Assembly (NCBI GenBank): GCA_910588105.1
Contig: CAJUQD010000063.1
Coordinates: 1 to 14,121 of the forward strand
Source of the DNA: an uncultured Oscillospiraceae bacterium
GTDB taxonomy: Bacteria > Bacillota > Clostridia > Oscillospirales > Oscillospiraceae
Reading direction: 5' to 3'
DNA: 14,121 bases
Below the pieces are notes generated by a model, which had not been told where the DNA came from, did not search any database, and worked only from the letters and a program-made list of their open reading frames with translations. Of the stretch, positions 7,141 to 13,798 are shown piece by piece (position 1 is the stretch's first letter; each line of letters opens with the position of its first letter). Position numbers and translations under genes: made by a program.

Positions 7141-7421
7141 GAAGCATGAGTGTAGACACACCGCCCCGGATGGACCGAGGCGGGAGCGAGCGACGGGGCC
7201 GCAAGGCCCGCCCAACCCAAGACGGAGGGAAGCCGAGGCGAAAGCGTGTCCAACGCGAACGTGACAAAAAAAAGCGCAGAGCGGAGGCGGGTTTTGCCCA
7301 AGCTGGAGGAAGCCGCGCGCCGTGAACAGGCGCAGCGTGACAACAAAGCAGCGCGGAGAAGCGGGCATTCTGGACTGCCTTCCCTGCGTAACAGCAAGGA
7401 ACTGATAAAGGAGGCCGGTTT
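7141..7421 (+). other. Long GC-rich structured leader of nadE, non-coding
   Basis: This stretch between the candidate promoter and the nadE ribosome site holds no convincing gene. It contains a GGGCC-GCAA-GGCCC hairpin with a GNRA loop (7196-7209), a long-range GACAC/GTGTC pairing (7155-7159 with 7246-7250) and an imperfect tandem repeat. Minus-strand ORFs here have no ribosome sites and run into the nadE start. It may be a family of dispersed intergenic repeats or a structured RNA leader. I do not recognise a known riboswitch. Confidence 0.45.
7211..7366. repeat. Imperfect tandem duplication, units of about 78 bp
   Basis: Two copies, about 7211-7290 and 7291-7366, share blocks in the same order: CCCAAG (7216, 7297), GGAGG(G)AAGCCG (7224, 7305), GTGACAA (7261, 7337), and AGCG followed by CGGAG and GCGGG (to 7291 and 7365). 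The offset between matching blocks falls from 81 to 72 bp, so small indels separate the copies. Confidence 0.6.
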
Positions 7422-9338
7422 ATGAGGGACGGCTTTGTGAAAGTAGCGGCGGGCACACCCAAAATCCGGGTGGCCGACTGCGATTACAACGCGGGGCAGA
7501 TCATCGCCCTGGTGAGGGAGGCGGTGGCCCAAGGGGTAAAGGTGCTGGCCTTGCCGGAGCTGTGCGTCACCGGGTATACCTGCGGCGACCTGTTCTTGCA
7601 GCCCACCCTGCTGGACGGGGCGGAGCGGGCGCTGGCGCGGATTTTAGAAGAGACCCGGGAGCTGGATGTGCTTACCGCCCTGGGCCTGCCGGTCAGATGC
7701 CAAAACAAATTGTATAACTGCGCCGCAATAATACAAAAAGGCACGATTCTGGCCCTGGCCCCCAAAACCCATGTCCCCAATTACGGGGAATTCTATGAGG
7801 CCCGCTGGTTTGCCTCCCCTTCCGAGAAGCTCAATGGCTGTGAACTTGAACTGGCGAGACTGCCAGTGCGCATGGCCACCCATCCGCTGGTGGAATGTGG
7901 GACGGTGCCGGGGCTGGTCATCGGCGTGGAGATCTGCGAGGATTTGTGGGCCCCGGCACCCCCCTCCGTCCGGCTGACAGCGGAGGGGGCCACCCTCATC
8001 CTGAACCTGTCCGCCAGCGACGAGGTTGCGGGCAAGGCGGACTACCGCCGCTCCCTGGTGACGGGCCAGTCCGCCCGGTGCCTGTGCGCCTACGTGTACG
8101 CCGACGCGGGGGAGGGCGAATCCTCCACCGACCTGGTGTTTGCGGGCCACAACATGATCGCGGAAAACGGCACGCTGCTTGCGGAGGGCCGATTCAGCAC
8201 CGGGCTGACCATCAGCGAGATTGACGTACAGCGGCTGACCTATGAGCGGCAGAGGATGAACACTTACGCCTCCCCGCCCGGCGATGAGTATATCTTCTCT
8301 GATTACTGCAAATTTGAGCGGGAGGAAACCGCCCTCACCCGCCCTGTCTCCCCCACCCCCTTCATCCCGGCGGACCGGGCGGACCGGGCGGAGCGCTGCG
8401 AGGAAATCTTCACCATCGCCGCATTGGGACTCAAGAAGCGGCTGGAGCACACCAACGCCTCCTGCGCCGTGGTGGGCCTCTCCGGCGGGCTGGATTCCAC
8501 CCTGGCCATCCTGATTACCGCAAAAGCCTTCGATATGCTGGGCCGGGACAGCAAGGGCATCCTGGCCGTCACCATGCCCTGCTTCGGCACCACCCGGCGC
8601 ACCCGCTCCAACGCCGAAATTCTGGCCCAGGAGCTGGGGGCGGAGTTTATGGAGGTGAACATCGGCGCGGCGGTGGAGCGGCACTTTGCCGACATCGGCC
8701 AGCCCATGGACAGGCAGGACGTCACCTTTGAAAACGCCCAGGCCCGGGAACGCACCCAGGTGCTCATGGACCTGGCCAACCAGCGGGGGGGGCTGGTCAT
8801 CGGCACCGGGGACCTGTCCGAGCTGGCCCTGGGCTGGTGCACCTACAACGGCGACCATATGTCCATGTACGCCGTCAACGCCTCCATCCCCAAAACCCTG
8901 GTGCGCCACCTGGCAGCCTGGGAGGCAGAGCGCCGGGGCGGGGCCATCGGCGGGGTGCTCCGGGACATCCTGGACACCCCCGTCTCCCCTGAGCTGCTCC
9001 CCCCCAAGGACGGGGAGATCGCCCAAAAAACGGAGGATCTGGTGGGGCCTTATGAGCTCCACGACTTTTACCTGTACTACGCCGTCCGCTGGGGGTTCCC
9101 GCCCCGGAAGGTGCTGCGCCTCGCCGCATACGCCTTTGGGGATCGGTACAGCCGGGAGACGCTGCTCAAGTGGCTGAAGAGCTTCTACCGCCGGTTCTTC
9201 TCCCAGCAGTTCAAGCGCTCCTGCCTGCCCGACGGGCCCAAGGTGGGTTCGGTGGCGCTCTCTCCCCGGGGCGACTGGCGGATGCCCAGCGATGCGGCGG
9301 CAAAATTGTGGCTGGACGAATTGGAGGAGCTTTCATAA
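7422..9338 (+). CDS. nadE: Glutamine-dependent NAD+ synthetase
   Basis: This enzyme amidates nicotinic acid adenine dinucleotide to NAD+, using ammonia released from glutamine. The 638 residues have two domains. An N-terminal nitrilase-type glutaminase (about 5-300) carries the E46 (ALPELCVTGY), K115 (LAPKTHVPNYGEFYE) and C172 (GVEICEDLW) triad. A C-terminal NAD synthetase domain has the P-loop SGGLDST (354-360) and GTGDLSELALGWCTYNGDH (461-479). AAAGGAGG lies 7 nt before the ATG. The last 20 codons occur a second time, diverged, 198 bp downstream in the same frame. The present end is LEELS, while the second copy would end LEGLE. The CHR transporter genes follow on the same strand. Confidence 0.97.
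   Translation: MRDGFVKVAAGTPKIRVADCDYNAGQIIALVREAVAQGVKVLALPELCVTGYTCGDLFLQPTLLDGAERALARILEETRELDVLTALGLPVRCQNKLYNCAAIIQKGTILALAPKTHVPNYGEFYEARWFASPSEKLNGCELELARLPVRMATHPLVECGTVPGLVIGVEICEDLWAPAPPSVRLTAEGATLILNLSASDEVAGKADYRRSLVTGQSARCLCAYVYADAGEGESSTDLVFAGHNMIAENGTLLAEGRFSTGLTISEIDVQRLTYERQRMNTYASPPGDEYIFSDYCKFEREETALTRPVSPTPFIPADRADRAERCEEIFTIAALGLKKRLEHTNASCAVVGLSGGLDSTLAILITAKAFDMLGRDSKGILAVTMPCFGTTRRTRSNAEILAQELGAEFMEVNIGAAVERHFADIGQPMDRQDVTFENAQARERTQVLMDLANQRGGLVIGTGDLSELALGWCTYNGDHMSMYAVNASIPKTLVRHLAAWEAERRGGAIGGVLRDILDTPVSPELLPPKDGEIAQKTEDLVGPYELHDFYLYYAVRWGFPPRKVLRLAAYAFGDRYSRETLLKWLKSFYRRFFSQQFKRSCLPDGPKVGSVALSPRGDWRMPSDAAAKLWLDELEELS
9277..9338 (+). repeat. Copy 1 of duplicated nadE 3' end
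   Basis: 62 bp including the nadE stop codon. It matches 9475-9536 at 52 of 62 positions, with the first 28 bases identical. Most differences are synonymous in the nadE frame. Confidence 0.92.
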
Positions 9339-9474
9339 AACACAAAGCGCCAGCCAGTCGCCCAATGGGGCCCCCGCAAAGCCGCCTTTCGGCTTTGTGG
9401 GGAGAGGAGGCGCAGCGAAATGAGCGAGCTTTGGCCGCAGGCCAAAGCGAGGGATATGGAGCTTGTGCCGACGA
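9339..9474 (+). mobile_element. Structured 136-bp insert between the nadE tails (small repeat element)
   Basis: The DNA separating the two nadE tails holds two hairpins. One has a 13-bp stem with a single G-T pair (9372-9384 with 9390-9402, loop CCTTT). The other has a perfect 9-bp stem GCTTTGGCC / GGCCAAAGC with a GCA loop (9428-9448). It has no stop codon in the nadE frame. There is no transposase. It may be a MITE-like or palindromic repeat, or the scar of a larger integrated element. It shares the GAGCGAGC and GGCCGCA(A)GGCC motifs with the nadE leader. Confidence 0.5.
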
Positions 9475-9536
9475 GGCGGATGCCCAGCGATGCGGCGGCA
9501 AAGCTGTGGTTGGATGAATTGGAGGGGTTGGAGTAA
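9475..9536 (+). repeat. Copy 2 of duplicated nadE 3' end
   Basis: It encodes the tail MPSDAAAKLWLDELEGLE plus a TAA, in phase with nadE. It lies one base before the first CHR start codon and supplies that gene's ribosome site. It is probably the ancestral nadE end. Confidence 0.9.
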
Positions 9537-9537
9537 T

Positions 9538-10128
9538 ATGAATATCCTTGTTGATCTTTTTCTCACCTTTGCCCGCATCGGTGTGTGCACTTTTGGCGGC
9601 GGCTATGCCATGCTGCCCATACTCCAGCGGGAGCTGGTGGAAAGCAAAAAGTGGGCCACGGAAACCGAGCTGGCCGACTACTACGCCGTGGGCCAGTGCA
9701 CCCCCGGCGTCATCGCTGTGAACACCTCCACCTTCGTGGGCCGCAGCCAGGCGGGGATCGCCGGGGGCATCGTCGCCACCCTGGGGCTGGTGTTCCCCTC
9801 CCTGGTCATCATTATGGTGATCGCCGCCTTTCTGCAAAACTTCATGCACCTGGACTTTGTGGTCCACGCCTTCAACGGCGTCCGGGCAGGGGTGGTGGCG
9901 CTGATTTTATCCAGCGTCATCAAGCTGTTCAAAAACGCCGTGCTGGACTGGCCCACCCGCATCATTTACGCCGCGGTGCTGGCGATGGCCGCCTGCGGCG
10001 CCTTCTGCCCCCTGCCGGGGGGCGCGCTGGGCGCTGTGCTGTGCTTTGTGCTGTCTCCGGTGTTCCTGGTCATTGCTGCGGGCATGGCCGGGCTGTGCGT
10101 GCGCTGGGCGAAGGGAGGGCTGAAATAA
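9538..10128 (+). CDS. CHR-family transporter, first half-size subunit
   Basis: A 196-residue membrane protein equal to one CHR (chromate transporter, PF02417) domain. Full-length ChrA has two such domains, and Firmicutes often encode them as separate paired genes (YwrB/YwrA type). CHR motifs are FGGGYAMLP (19-27) and GQCTPGVIAVNTSTFVG (52-68), with about five to six hydrophobic segments after them. The ATG at 9538 is preceded by GGAG and GGAGGGG, which lie inside the second nadE tail. A longer frame from 9463 would be translated through that tail and is not conserved, so it is rejected. It overlaps the next gene by one base. Chromate efflux is the family's namesake activity; the natural substrate here is unknown. 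Confidence 0.92.
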   Translation: MNILVDLFLTFARIGVCTFGGGYAMLPILQRELVESKKWATETELADYYAVGQCTPGVIAVNTSTFVGRSQAGIAGGIVATLGLVFPSLVIIMVIAAFLQNFMHLDFVVHAFNGVRAGVVALILSSVIKLFKNAVLDWPTRIIYAAVLAMAACGAFCPLPGGALGAVLCFVLSPVFLVIAAGMAGLCVRWAKGGLK

Positions 10129-10718
10129 TGCCGATTGCCATTGATTTCATGCTCCTTGGGCGTCTGTTCCTGGAGTTCTGCCGGGTGGGGCTGTTCTCTG
10201 TGGGGGGCGGCCTTGCCACCATCCCCTTCCTCACCGACCTGGGGGAGCGCACGGGCTGGTTCTCCCCCGGCGACCTGGCCAACATGATCGCCATTTCCGA
10301 GTCCACCCCCGGCCCCATGGGGGTGAACATGGCTACCTACGTGGGCTTCCACACCGCAGGCGTGGCCGGGGGCGTCATCGCCACCCTGGGACTGGTGTCC
10401 CCCTCCATCGTCATCATCCTCATCATCGCCGGGTTTTTGGAGAAGTTCCGCCAGTCAAAAGCGGTGGACGCGCTGTTCTACGGCCTGCGGGCGGCCTCGG
10501 TGGCCCTCATCACAGCGGCGCTGCTCCAGGTGGCCAAAATCGCCTTGCTTCGGCCCGCCCAGGGCCTGGAAAGCGCCTTTACCTACTACCCCAACTGGAT
10601 CGCCATCCTCCTGGCTGCCGCCATCTTCATTCTGGCAAAATTCACCCCGCTGAAAAAGCTGCACCCCATCTGCTTCATCGGCTTGGCCGCCCTGGCCGGG
10701 ATCGTATTCCAAATGTGA
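10128..10718 (+). CDS. CHR-family transporter, second half-size subunit
   Basis: The 196-residue partner of the preceding gene, also a single CHR domain. Motifs are SVGGGLATIPFL (24-35) and SESTPGPMGVNMATYVG (57-73), which contain the PGP of the CHR signature; the first subunit has PGV at that place. Several membrane helices follow and the end is strongly hydrophobic (ICFIGLAALAGIVFQM). The start overlaps the preceding stop as TAATG, with GGGAGGG about 8-9 nt upstream, which implies translational coupling and equal amounts of both halves. The pair likely forms an antiparallel heterodimer; this is inference from CHR topology. A terminator follows. Confidence 0.92.
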   Translation: MPIAIDFMLLGRLFLEFCRVGLFSVGGGLATIPFLTDLGERTGWFSPGDLANMIAISESTPGPMGVNMATYVGFHTAGVAGGVIATLGLVSPSIVIILIIAGFLEKFRQSKAVDALFYGLRAASVALITAALLQVAKIALLRPAQGLESAFTYYPNWIAILLAAAIFILAKFTPLKKLHPICFIGLAALAGIVFQM

Positions 10719-10725
10719 TAGGCAA

Positions 10726-10758
10726 AGCCCCGCGCTTCATGGCGCGGGGCTCTCGTTT
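10726..10758. terminator. Bidirectional terminator between CHR pair and ATP-grasp gene
   Basis: A 10-bp GC-rich stem AGCCCCGCGC / GCGCGGGGCT (10726-10735 with 10742-10751) is followed on the plus strand by CTCGTTTT. On the minus strand a short TTT follows. The stop codon of the convergent ATP-grasp gene lies in the loop. Confidence 0.75.
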
Positions 10759-11765
10759 TCCGCCCGTTCGATGGCCCGGAACCGGGGCATGATGCCGATC
10801 TTGTCCGGGGTGTGCACCGGGAGCTGGTAAATGTCGTGGCCAGGGAACTGGTTGCCCTCCACCAGGCAGGGGCCGTCCGGCGTGAAGCACACGTCCCAGC
10901 CCACATAGCCCACCTCCGGGATGACCTGGGCCGCCTGAGTCACCAGTTCCACCGCCCTGTCCCAGTGGGGGAAGGTGAAGCCCTTGATGGGTGTGCCAGT
11001 GGCAGGGTGGTTTTCATACAGGTTCTTCTGCTTGTCCAGCGCCCGGTCAGTCACCGTCCCCGTGTCCGGGTTCATGGGGGCCACCATGCCGCCGCTGTTG
11101 AAATTGTCCACAAACTTGCCGTTGCCGATGCGGAACATGGCGGTGACCAGATAGACCCTCCCGCTCTTCCCCCGGATGGTCACCATGCGCACGGTGTTGA
11201 TGGAGCCGGGGTAGATGGCCGCCACCAACCGGTGCTGGGTGATGACCTCCTCCAGCTCCAGCAGGGGGGCCCTCTCCGCCAGATGGGCGTAAAGCGCATC
11301 CAGGGATGGGAAATCCGCCGTACTGAGCTTTTCAATGCCCCAGCCGCAGCTGCCTTGGGCAGGTTTAGCCATAAACACCGGGTGGCGCGCCACAAAGGCT
11401 AGCACCTCGTCCCGGTTGTCCCCCGTCACCGGCGCCCAGTCCCGGTGGAGGAAGGGTTCGAACCGGGTGTTAAAGCGGATCTTGTCCCCAAAGTCCGCCA
11501 TGTGGGCCTTGTCGTTATACTTCACCACGATCTCGTTGTTCCGCCCCCGGGTGAGGTAGGTGTCCCGCTGCTCCGGGGTGAGGTTATACATCTCGAACAG
11601 GTCGTAGTCCATATAGCCTGCGCCGTACTTCACCGCGCACTGCCGCATGTCCCGGAAAATGGCCAGGCGGGAGCGGCCCGTCTTTTTGTGGATGGAGCTG
11701 ATTTTGTCCAGCATGGCCTTATAGTTCATGTTCAGCACCCGCTGCATGAGATATTTTGCGTTCAT
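10737..11765 (-). CDS. Sugar-transfer-associated ATP-grasp protein
   Basis: A 342-residue protein resembling the ATP-grasp family often found beside sugar-transfer and capsule genes (ATPgrasp_ST type). ATP-binding features are K134 in FMAKPAQGSCGWGI (131-144), the E172-E173 adenine-hinge region (LLELEEVITQH), R193 (INTVRMVTI), and the metal-binding block VGWDVCFTPDGPCLVEGNQ (288-306) with D291, E303 and N305. Such enzymes join a carboxylate to an amine or similar nucleophile by way of an acyl phosphate; the substrate here is unknown. GGGGAGG lies 5 nt before the ATG. It is a single-gene unit with its own extended -10 promoter. No glycosyltransferase lies beside it in this window, so the sugar-transfer link is only by family. 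Confidence 0.82.
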   Translation of the reverse strand: MNAKYLMQRVLNMNYKAMLDKISSIHKKTGRSRLAIFRDMRQCAVKYGAGYMDYDLFEMYNLTPEQRDTYLTRGRNNEIVVKYNDKAHMADFGDKIRFNTRFEPFLHRDWAPVTGDNRDEVLAFVARHPVFMAKPAQGSCGWGIEKLSTADFPSLDALYAHLAERAPLLELEEVITQHRLVAAIYPGSINTVRMVTIRGKSGRVYLVTAMFRIGNGKFVDNFNSGGMVAPMNPDTGTVTDRALDKQKNLYENHPATGTPIKGFTFPHWDRAVELVTQAAQVIPEVGYVGWDVCFTPDGPCLVEGNQFPGHDIYQLPVHTPDKIGIMPRFRAIERAENESPAP

Positions 11766-11803
11766 GGAGGCCTCCCCGGCGTTCGCGCCGCGCGTTAAAT
11801 TAG

Positions 11804-11821
11804 GGATATCATACCATATCC
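11804..11821 (-). promoter_or_regulatory. Palindrome over the ATP-grasp promoter -10
   Basis: GGATAT-CATACC-ATATCC, perfect 6-bp arms with a 6-bp spacer, covers the -10 box. It is a plausible operator for a dimeric repressor. The regulator is unknown. Confidence 0.45.
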
Positions 11822-11836
11822 GGGGAGAAAACGCAA
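11808..11836 (-). promoter_or_regulatory. Promoter of the ATP-grasp gene
   Basis: On the minus strand, TTGCGT (11831-11836) is followed after 17 nt by TATGAT (11808-11813). A TG sits at the extended -10 position. The start codon is about 42 bp further on. Confidence 0.65.
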
Positions 11837-11865
11837 TGCCCAGGGCCCCGCCGAATCCGTTCAGG

Positions 11866-11901
11866 AAAGGCGGGCGCGGAGAGCCCCGCGTCCGCCTTTT
11901 T
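11866..11901. terminator. Terminator after the RCC1-SLH gene
   Basis: A stem of 14 bp with one mismatch (11866-11879 with 11886-11899) and a 6-nt loop lies 8 bp after the stop at 11908. The minus strand carries TTT after it. The longer T5 run is on the plus strand. Confidence 0.65.
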
Positions 11902-11907
11902 GCGCGC

Positions 11908-13557
11908 TCAGTTCCCCGCCCCCAGGCGCAGGGCGGGCTGGGCGGCCCGGCTGAGCATGGCCGCCGCCTCGCTGCGCAGCACCGGGGCTTCGGGGTCGAA
12001 AATGCCGTCCCCCTTGCCGCCCATGATGCCCGCCCGGGCCAGGGACATGATTCCGGCGTAGTCCCGGTGGGCCTCGGTCACGTCGGTAAAGCGCACGTCC
12101 TGGGTCTCCGGCTGGGTGGCCTCCCCCGCCAGGGCGGCGTGCAGCCACCGGGCCAGCTCCGCCCGGGTGGCCGGGCGGTCAAAGTCCGCGAGGACCTCGT
12201 TCATCATCCCGTTTGCGATGGCGTAGTCCACATAGGGCTGATACCAAAGCTCTCCGGCCTTGGCGGTGAAGCCGGTCCCCTCTCCCCAGTAGATGTCCCG
12301 CACCCGGGCGGCCACGGTAACCGCCTCCGCCACGGTGATGGTGCTGTTGGGGGCGAAGGTGGTGGGGGAGTTCCCCTTCATCAGCCCCAGCTCATAGGCG
12401 CTCTTCACATTGTCCGCGAACCAGTCGCCCGCTTTCACGTCGGCGAACTGGCCCGCCCGGTAGCGGTTGACGGTTTTGAAATTGTCCAGCCCCTGCTTGT
12501 CGCCTGGCTCACCGCCGTAGAAGCCCGCGCCCAGCCGCTCCTCCTTGAGGGAGCCGTCCTCCTGCTCGGTAAGGCTCCACAGCACGCCGCCGAAGCGGAT
12601 CACCAGGGAGGTTCGCTCCCCCCGGTCTGCGTAGCCCACCATATCCATCACCTGCCTGTACACCCCGTCCAAGCCGCTGCCCGAACCGTCAAAGAAGTAC
12701 AGCCCGCCGCCCCGGGTGATGACCGCGCCGGAGCTGCTCACCCGGGCCGCGCCGTCCAGCTCGGGGGCGCGCTTCATCTCTATTTTGCCGGACTGGCTGT
12801 CGTACATCCAGCGCCAACCCTCGGTCATCTCCACCATGCCTTGCCAGCCGCCGTCCCGGATCAGCACGTTCCAGGATGCCTCCAGCACGTTGTCCGCCAG
12901 CTTTTGAGGCTTATTGTCCTGGCCGCTGGCGTCCAGTCCCCAGCCCCACAGCTCATTTTCCGCGGTGACAGCCAGGCCGCCGCGGCCAGTGGCCTGCGCC
13001 CAAATCACGTTGTCCATGATCTTCTCGTAGTAGGACTTGTCGGTCTTCTCCAGCCAGGGCGCACCGAAGCAGCCCCAGCCCTGCGTCCACAGCTCGCCAT
13101 TCCGCCGCACTATCAGGGTGTGATAGCCACCCACCGACACCATGGATACCCCATCCATCATCTTCACAGGCTTCATGGGGTCGTCCGGATCCGCTGTGAT
13201 GCGCTGGAGTACCGGCGTAAAGCGGTCAGTGCCGGTGTTGATGCCGTACAGGCCGCCCTCCTTGTCCACGGCGAAGGTGGCCCCCCGGCCGCTGGTGTAC
13301 ACCGCCGCGGCGTTGGGCATCAGCTCCCGGGCCTGCTCAAAGGACGGGTTCTTCCCATCCCCGCCAAACTCCGGCTCACCCCAGGCGATCAGCATGCCGT
13401 CCGCCCGGATGGCGTAGAAGTCGCTGAAACCCGCCGCCACCGGCTGCTCCCGAACGGGCAGCTTCAACTCCCCCGCCGGGGCGGCCAGCGCCCCCTGGAA
13501 CAGCAGCGCACCCAGCGCCAGCGCCATCACGGCCGCCAAATACCGTCTTATCCTCAT
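11908..13557 (-). CDS. Secreted RCC1-repeat protein with three SLH domains
   Basis: A 549-residue exported protein. Residues 1-26 form a signal peptide (MRIRRY, a hydrophobic core, then an ALA cleavage region). Residues about 40-330 hold RCC1/BNR-like blades, each with a GR/GG-x-x-x-x-x-V-x-x-x-G-x-LW/Y pattern: FYAIRADGMLIAWG (47-60), ATFAVDKEGGLYGIN (93-107), HTLIVRRNGELWTQGWG (146-162), GLAVTAENELWGWG (194-207) and SLVIRFGGVLWSL (317-329). Three S-layer homology domains follow at about 371-418, 436-474 and 490-536 (FADVKAGDWFADNVKSAYEL; TFAPNSTITVAEA; RFTDVT; GIFDPEAPVLRSEAAAML). They should anchor it to cell-wall pyruvylated polymer. The start at 13557 is chosen because GGAGG lies 7 nt upstream and a signal peptide begins there; an upstream in-frame start at 13722 adds 55 unlikely residues. 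Ligand unknown. Confidence 0.9.
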   Translation of the reverse strand: MRIRRYLAAVMALALGALLFQGALAAPAGELKLPVREQPVAAGFSDFYAIRADGMLIAWGEPEFGGDGKNPSFEQARELMPNAAAVYTSGRGATFAVDKEGGLYGINTGTDRFTPVLQRITADPDDPMKPVKMMDGVSMVSVGGYHTLIVRRNGELWTQGWGCFGAPWLEKTDKSYYEKIMDNVIWAQATGRGGLAVTAENELWGWGLDASGQDNKPQKLADNVLEASWNVLIRDGGWQGMVEMTEGWRWMYDSQSGKIEMKRAPELDGAARVSSSGAVITRGGGLYFFDGSGSGLDGVYRQVMDMVGYADRGERTSLVIRFGGVLWSLTEQEDGSLKEERLGAGFYGGEPGDKQGLDNFKTVNRYRAGQFADVKAGDWFADNVKSAYELGLMKGNSPTTFAPNSTITVAEAVTVAARVRDIYWGEGTGFTAKAGELWYQPYVDYAIANGMMNEVLADFDRPATRAELARWLHAALAGEATQPETQDVRFTDVTEAHRDYAGIMSLARAGIMGGKGDGIFDPEAPVLRSEAAAMLSRAAQPALRLGAGN

Positions 13558-13610
13558 GTTCAGTCCTCCGTTTCTGTCTCGTCTCCCGCCGTGCTCCCAG
13601 GGCCCAGCAG

Positions 13611-13628
13611 AGTCTATCTCTGTAGACT
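13611..13628 (-). promoter_or_regulatory. Palindrome just downstream of the RCC1-SLH promoter
   Basis: AGTCTA-TCTCTG-TAGACT has perfect 6-bp arms and starts about 8 bp past the -10. It lies at or just after the expected transcription start. It may be an operator or a 5'-end hairpin. Confidence 0.4.
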
Positions 13629-13636
13629 TCCCTGTT

Positions 13637-13665
13637 AGGCTATCACAATAGACCGCCCTTGTCAA
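13637..13665 (-). promoter_or_regulatory. Promoter of the RCC1-SLH gene
   Basis: On the minus strand a consensus TTGACA (13660-13665) is followed after 17 nt by TAGCCT (13637-13642). A TG one base before it makes an extended -10. The -10 hexamer itself is weak. Confidence 0.55.
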
Positions 13666-13798
13666 TCCCTCCCAGAAATTTTTTCCATGGCCGTACAGGC
13701 GCAAAAAACCGGCGGACGCCAAGGGCTACTCCGCATAAGGACAACAACAAAATCACCGTCCAGAGCATAACAAAATGCGGCAACCAAAACGGCTGCAC
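13643..13798 (-). CDS. Possible small membrane protein, unconfirmed
   Basis: A 51-codon frame from a GTG at 13798 (or 41 codons from an ATG at 13768) has a single hydrophobic helix (VMLWTVILLLSLCGVALGV, about 10-28). A basic tail (RRFFAPVRPWKKFLGG) follows and it ends in GGLL. The helix-then-positive layout is that of real small membrane proteins. Against it, no clear ribosome site precedes either start, and its end overlaps the RCC1-SLH promoter. I do not recognise a family. Confidence 0.25.
   Translation of the reverse strand: MQPFWLPHFVMLWTVILLLSLCGVALGVRRFFAPVRPWKKFLGGIDKGGLL

Noticed and set aside
7211..7366. Possible CRISPR array
   Set aside because: Only two diverged, directly adjacent units, with no short identical repeats or regular spacers.
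7141..7421. Known structured RNA (RNase P, SRP, 6S or NAD+ riboswitch)
   Set aside because: None of the conserved core sequences of these RNAs could be found by reading. Kept only as an unassigned structured leader.
7025..7532. Overlapping minus-strand ORFs of 110-161 residues in the nadE leader
   Set aside because: Several frames are open at once because stops are rare in this GC-rich repeat. They overlap the nadE start and the pnp promoter and lack ribosome sites.
7644..9062. 472-residue minus-strand ORF
   Set aside because: Antisense shadow of nadE, whose catalytic motifs are intact in the plus frame.
9463..9537. Longer start for the first CHR protein
   Set aside because: The extra 25 residues are translated out of frame through the second nadE tail. 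The ATG at 9538 has a good ribosome site and begins at the family's usual N-terminus.
11728..13638. 636-residue plus-strand ORF
   Set aside because: Antisense to the RCC1-SLH gene. Biased His/Pro/Val composition and no recognisable domain.
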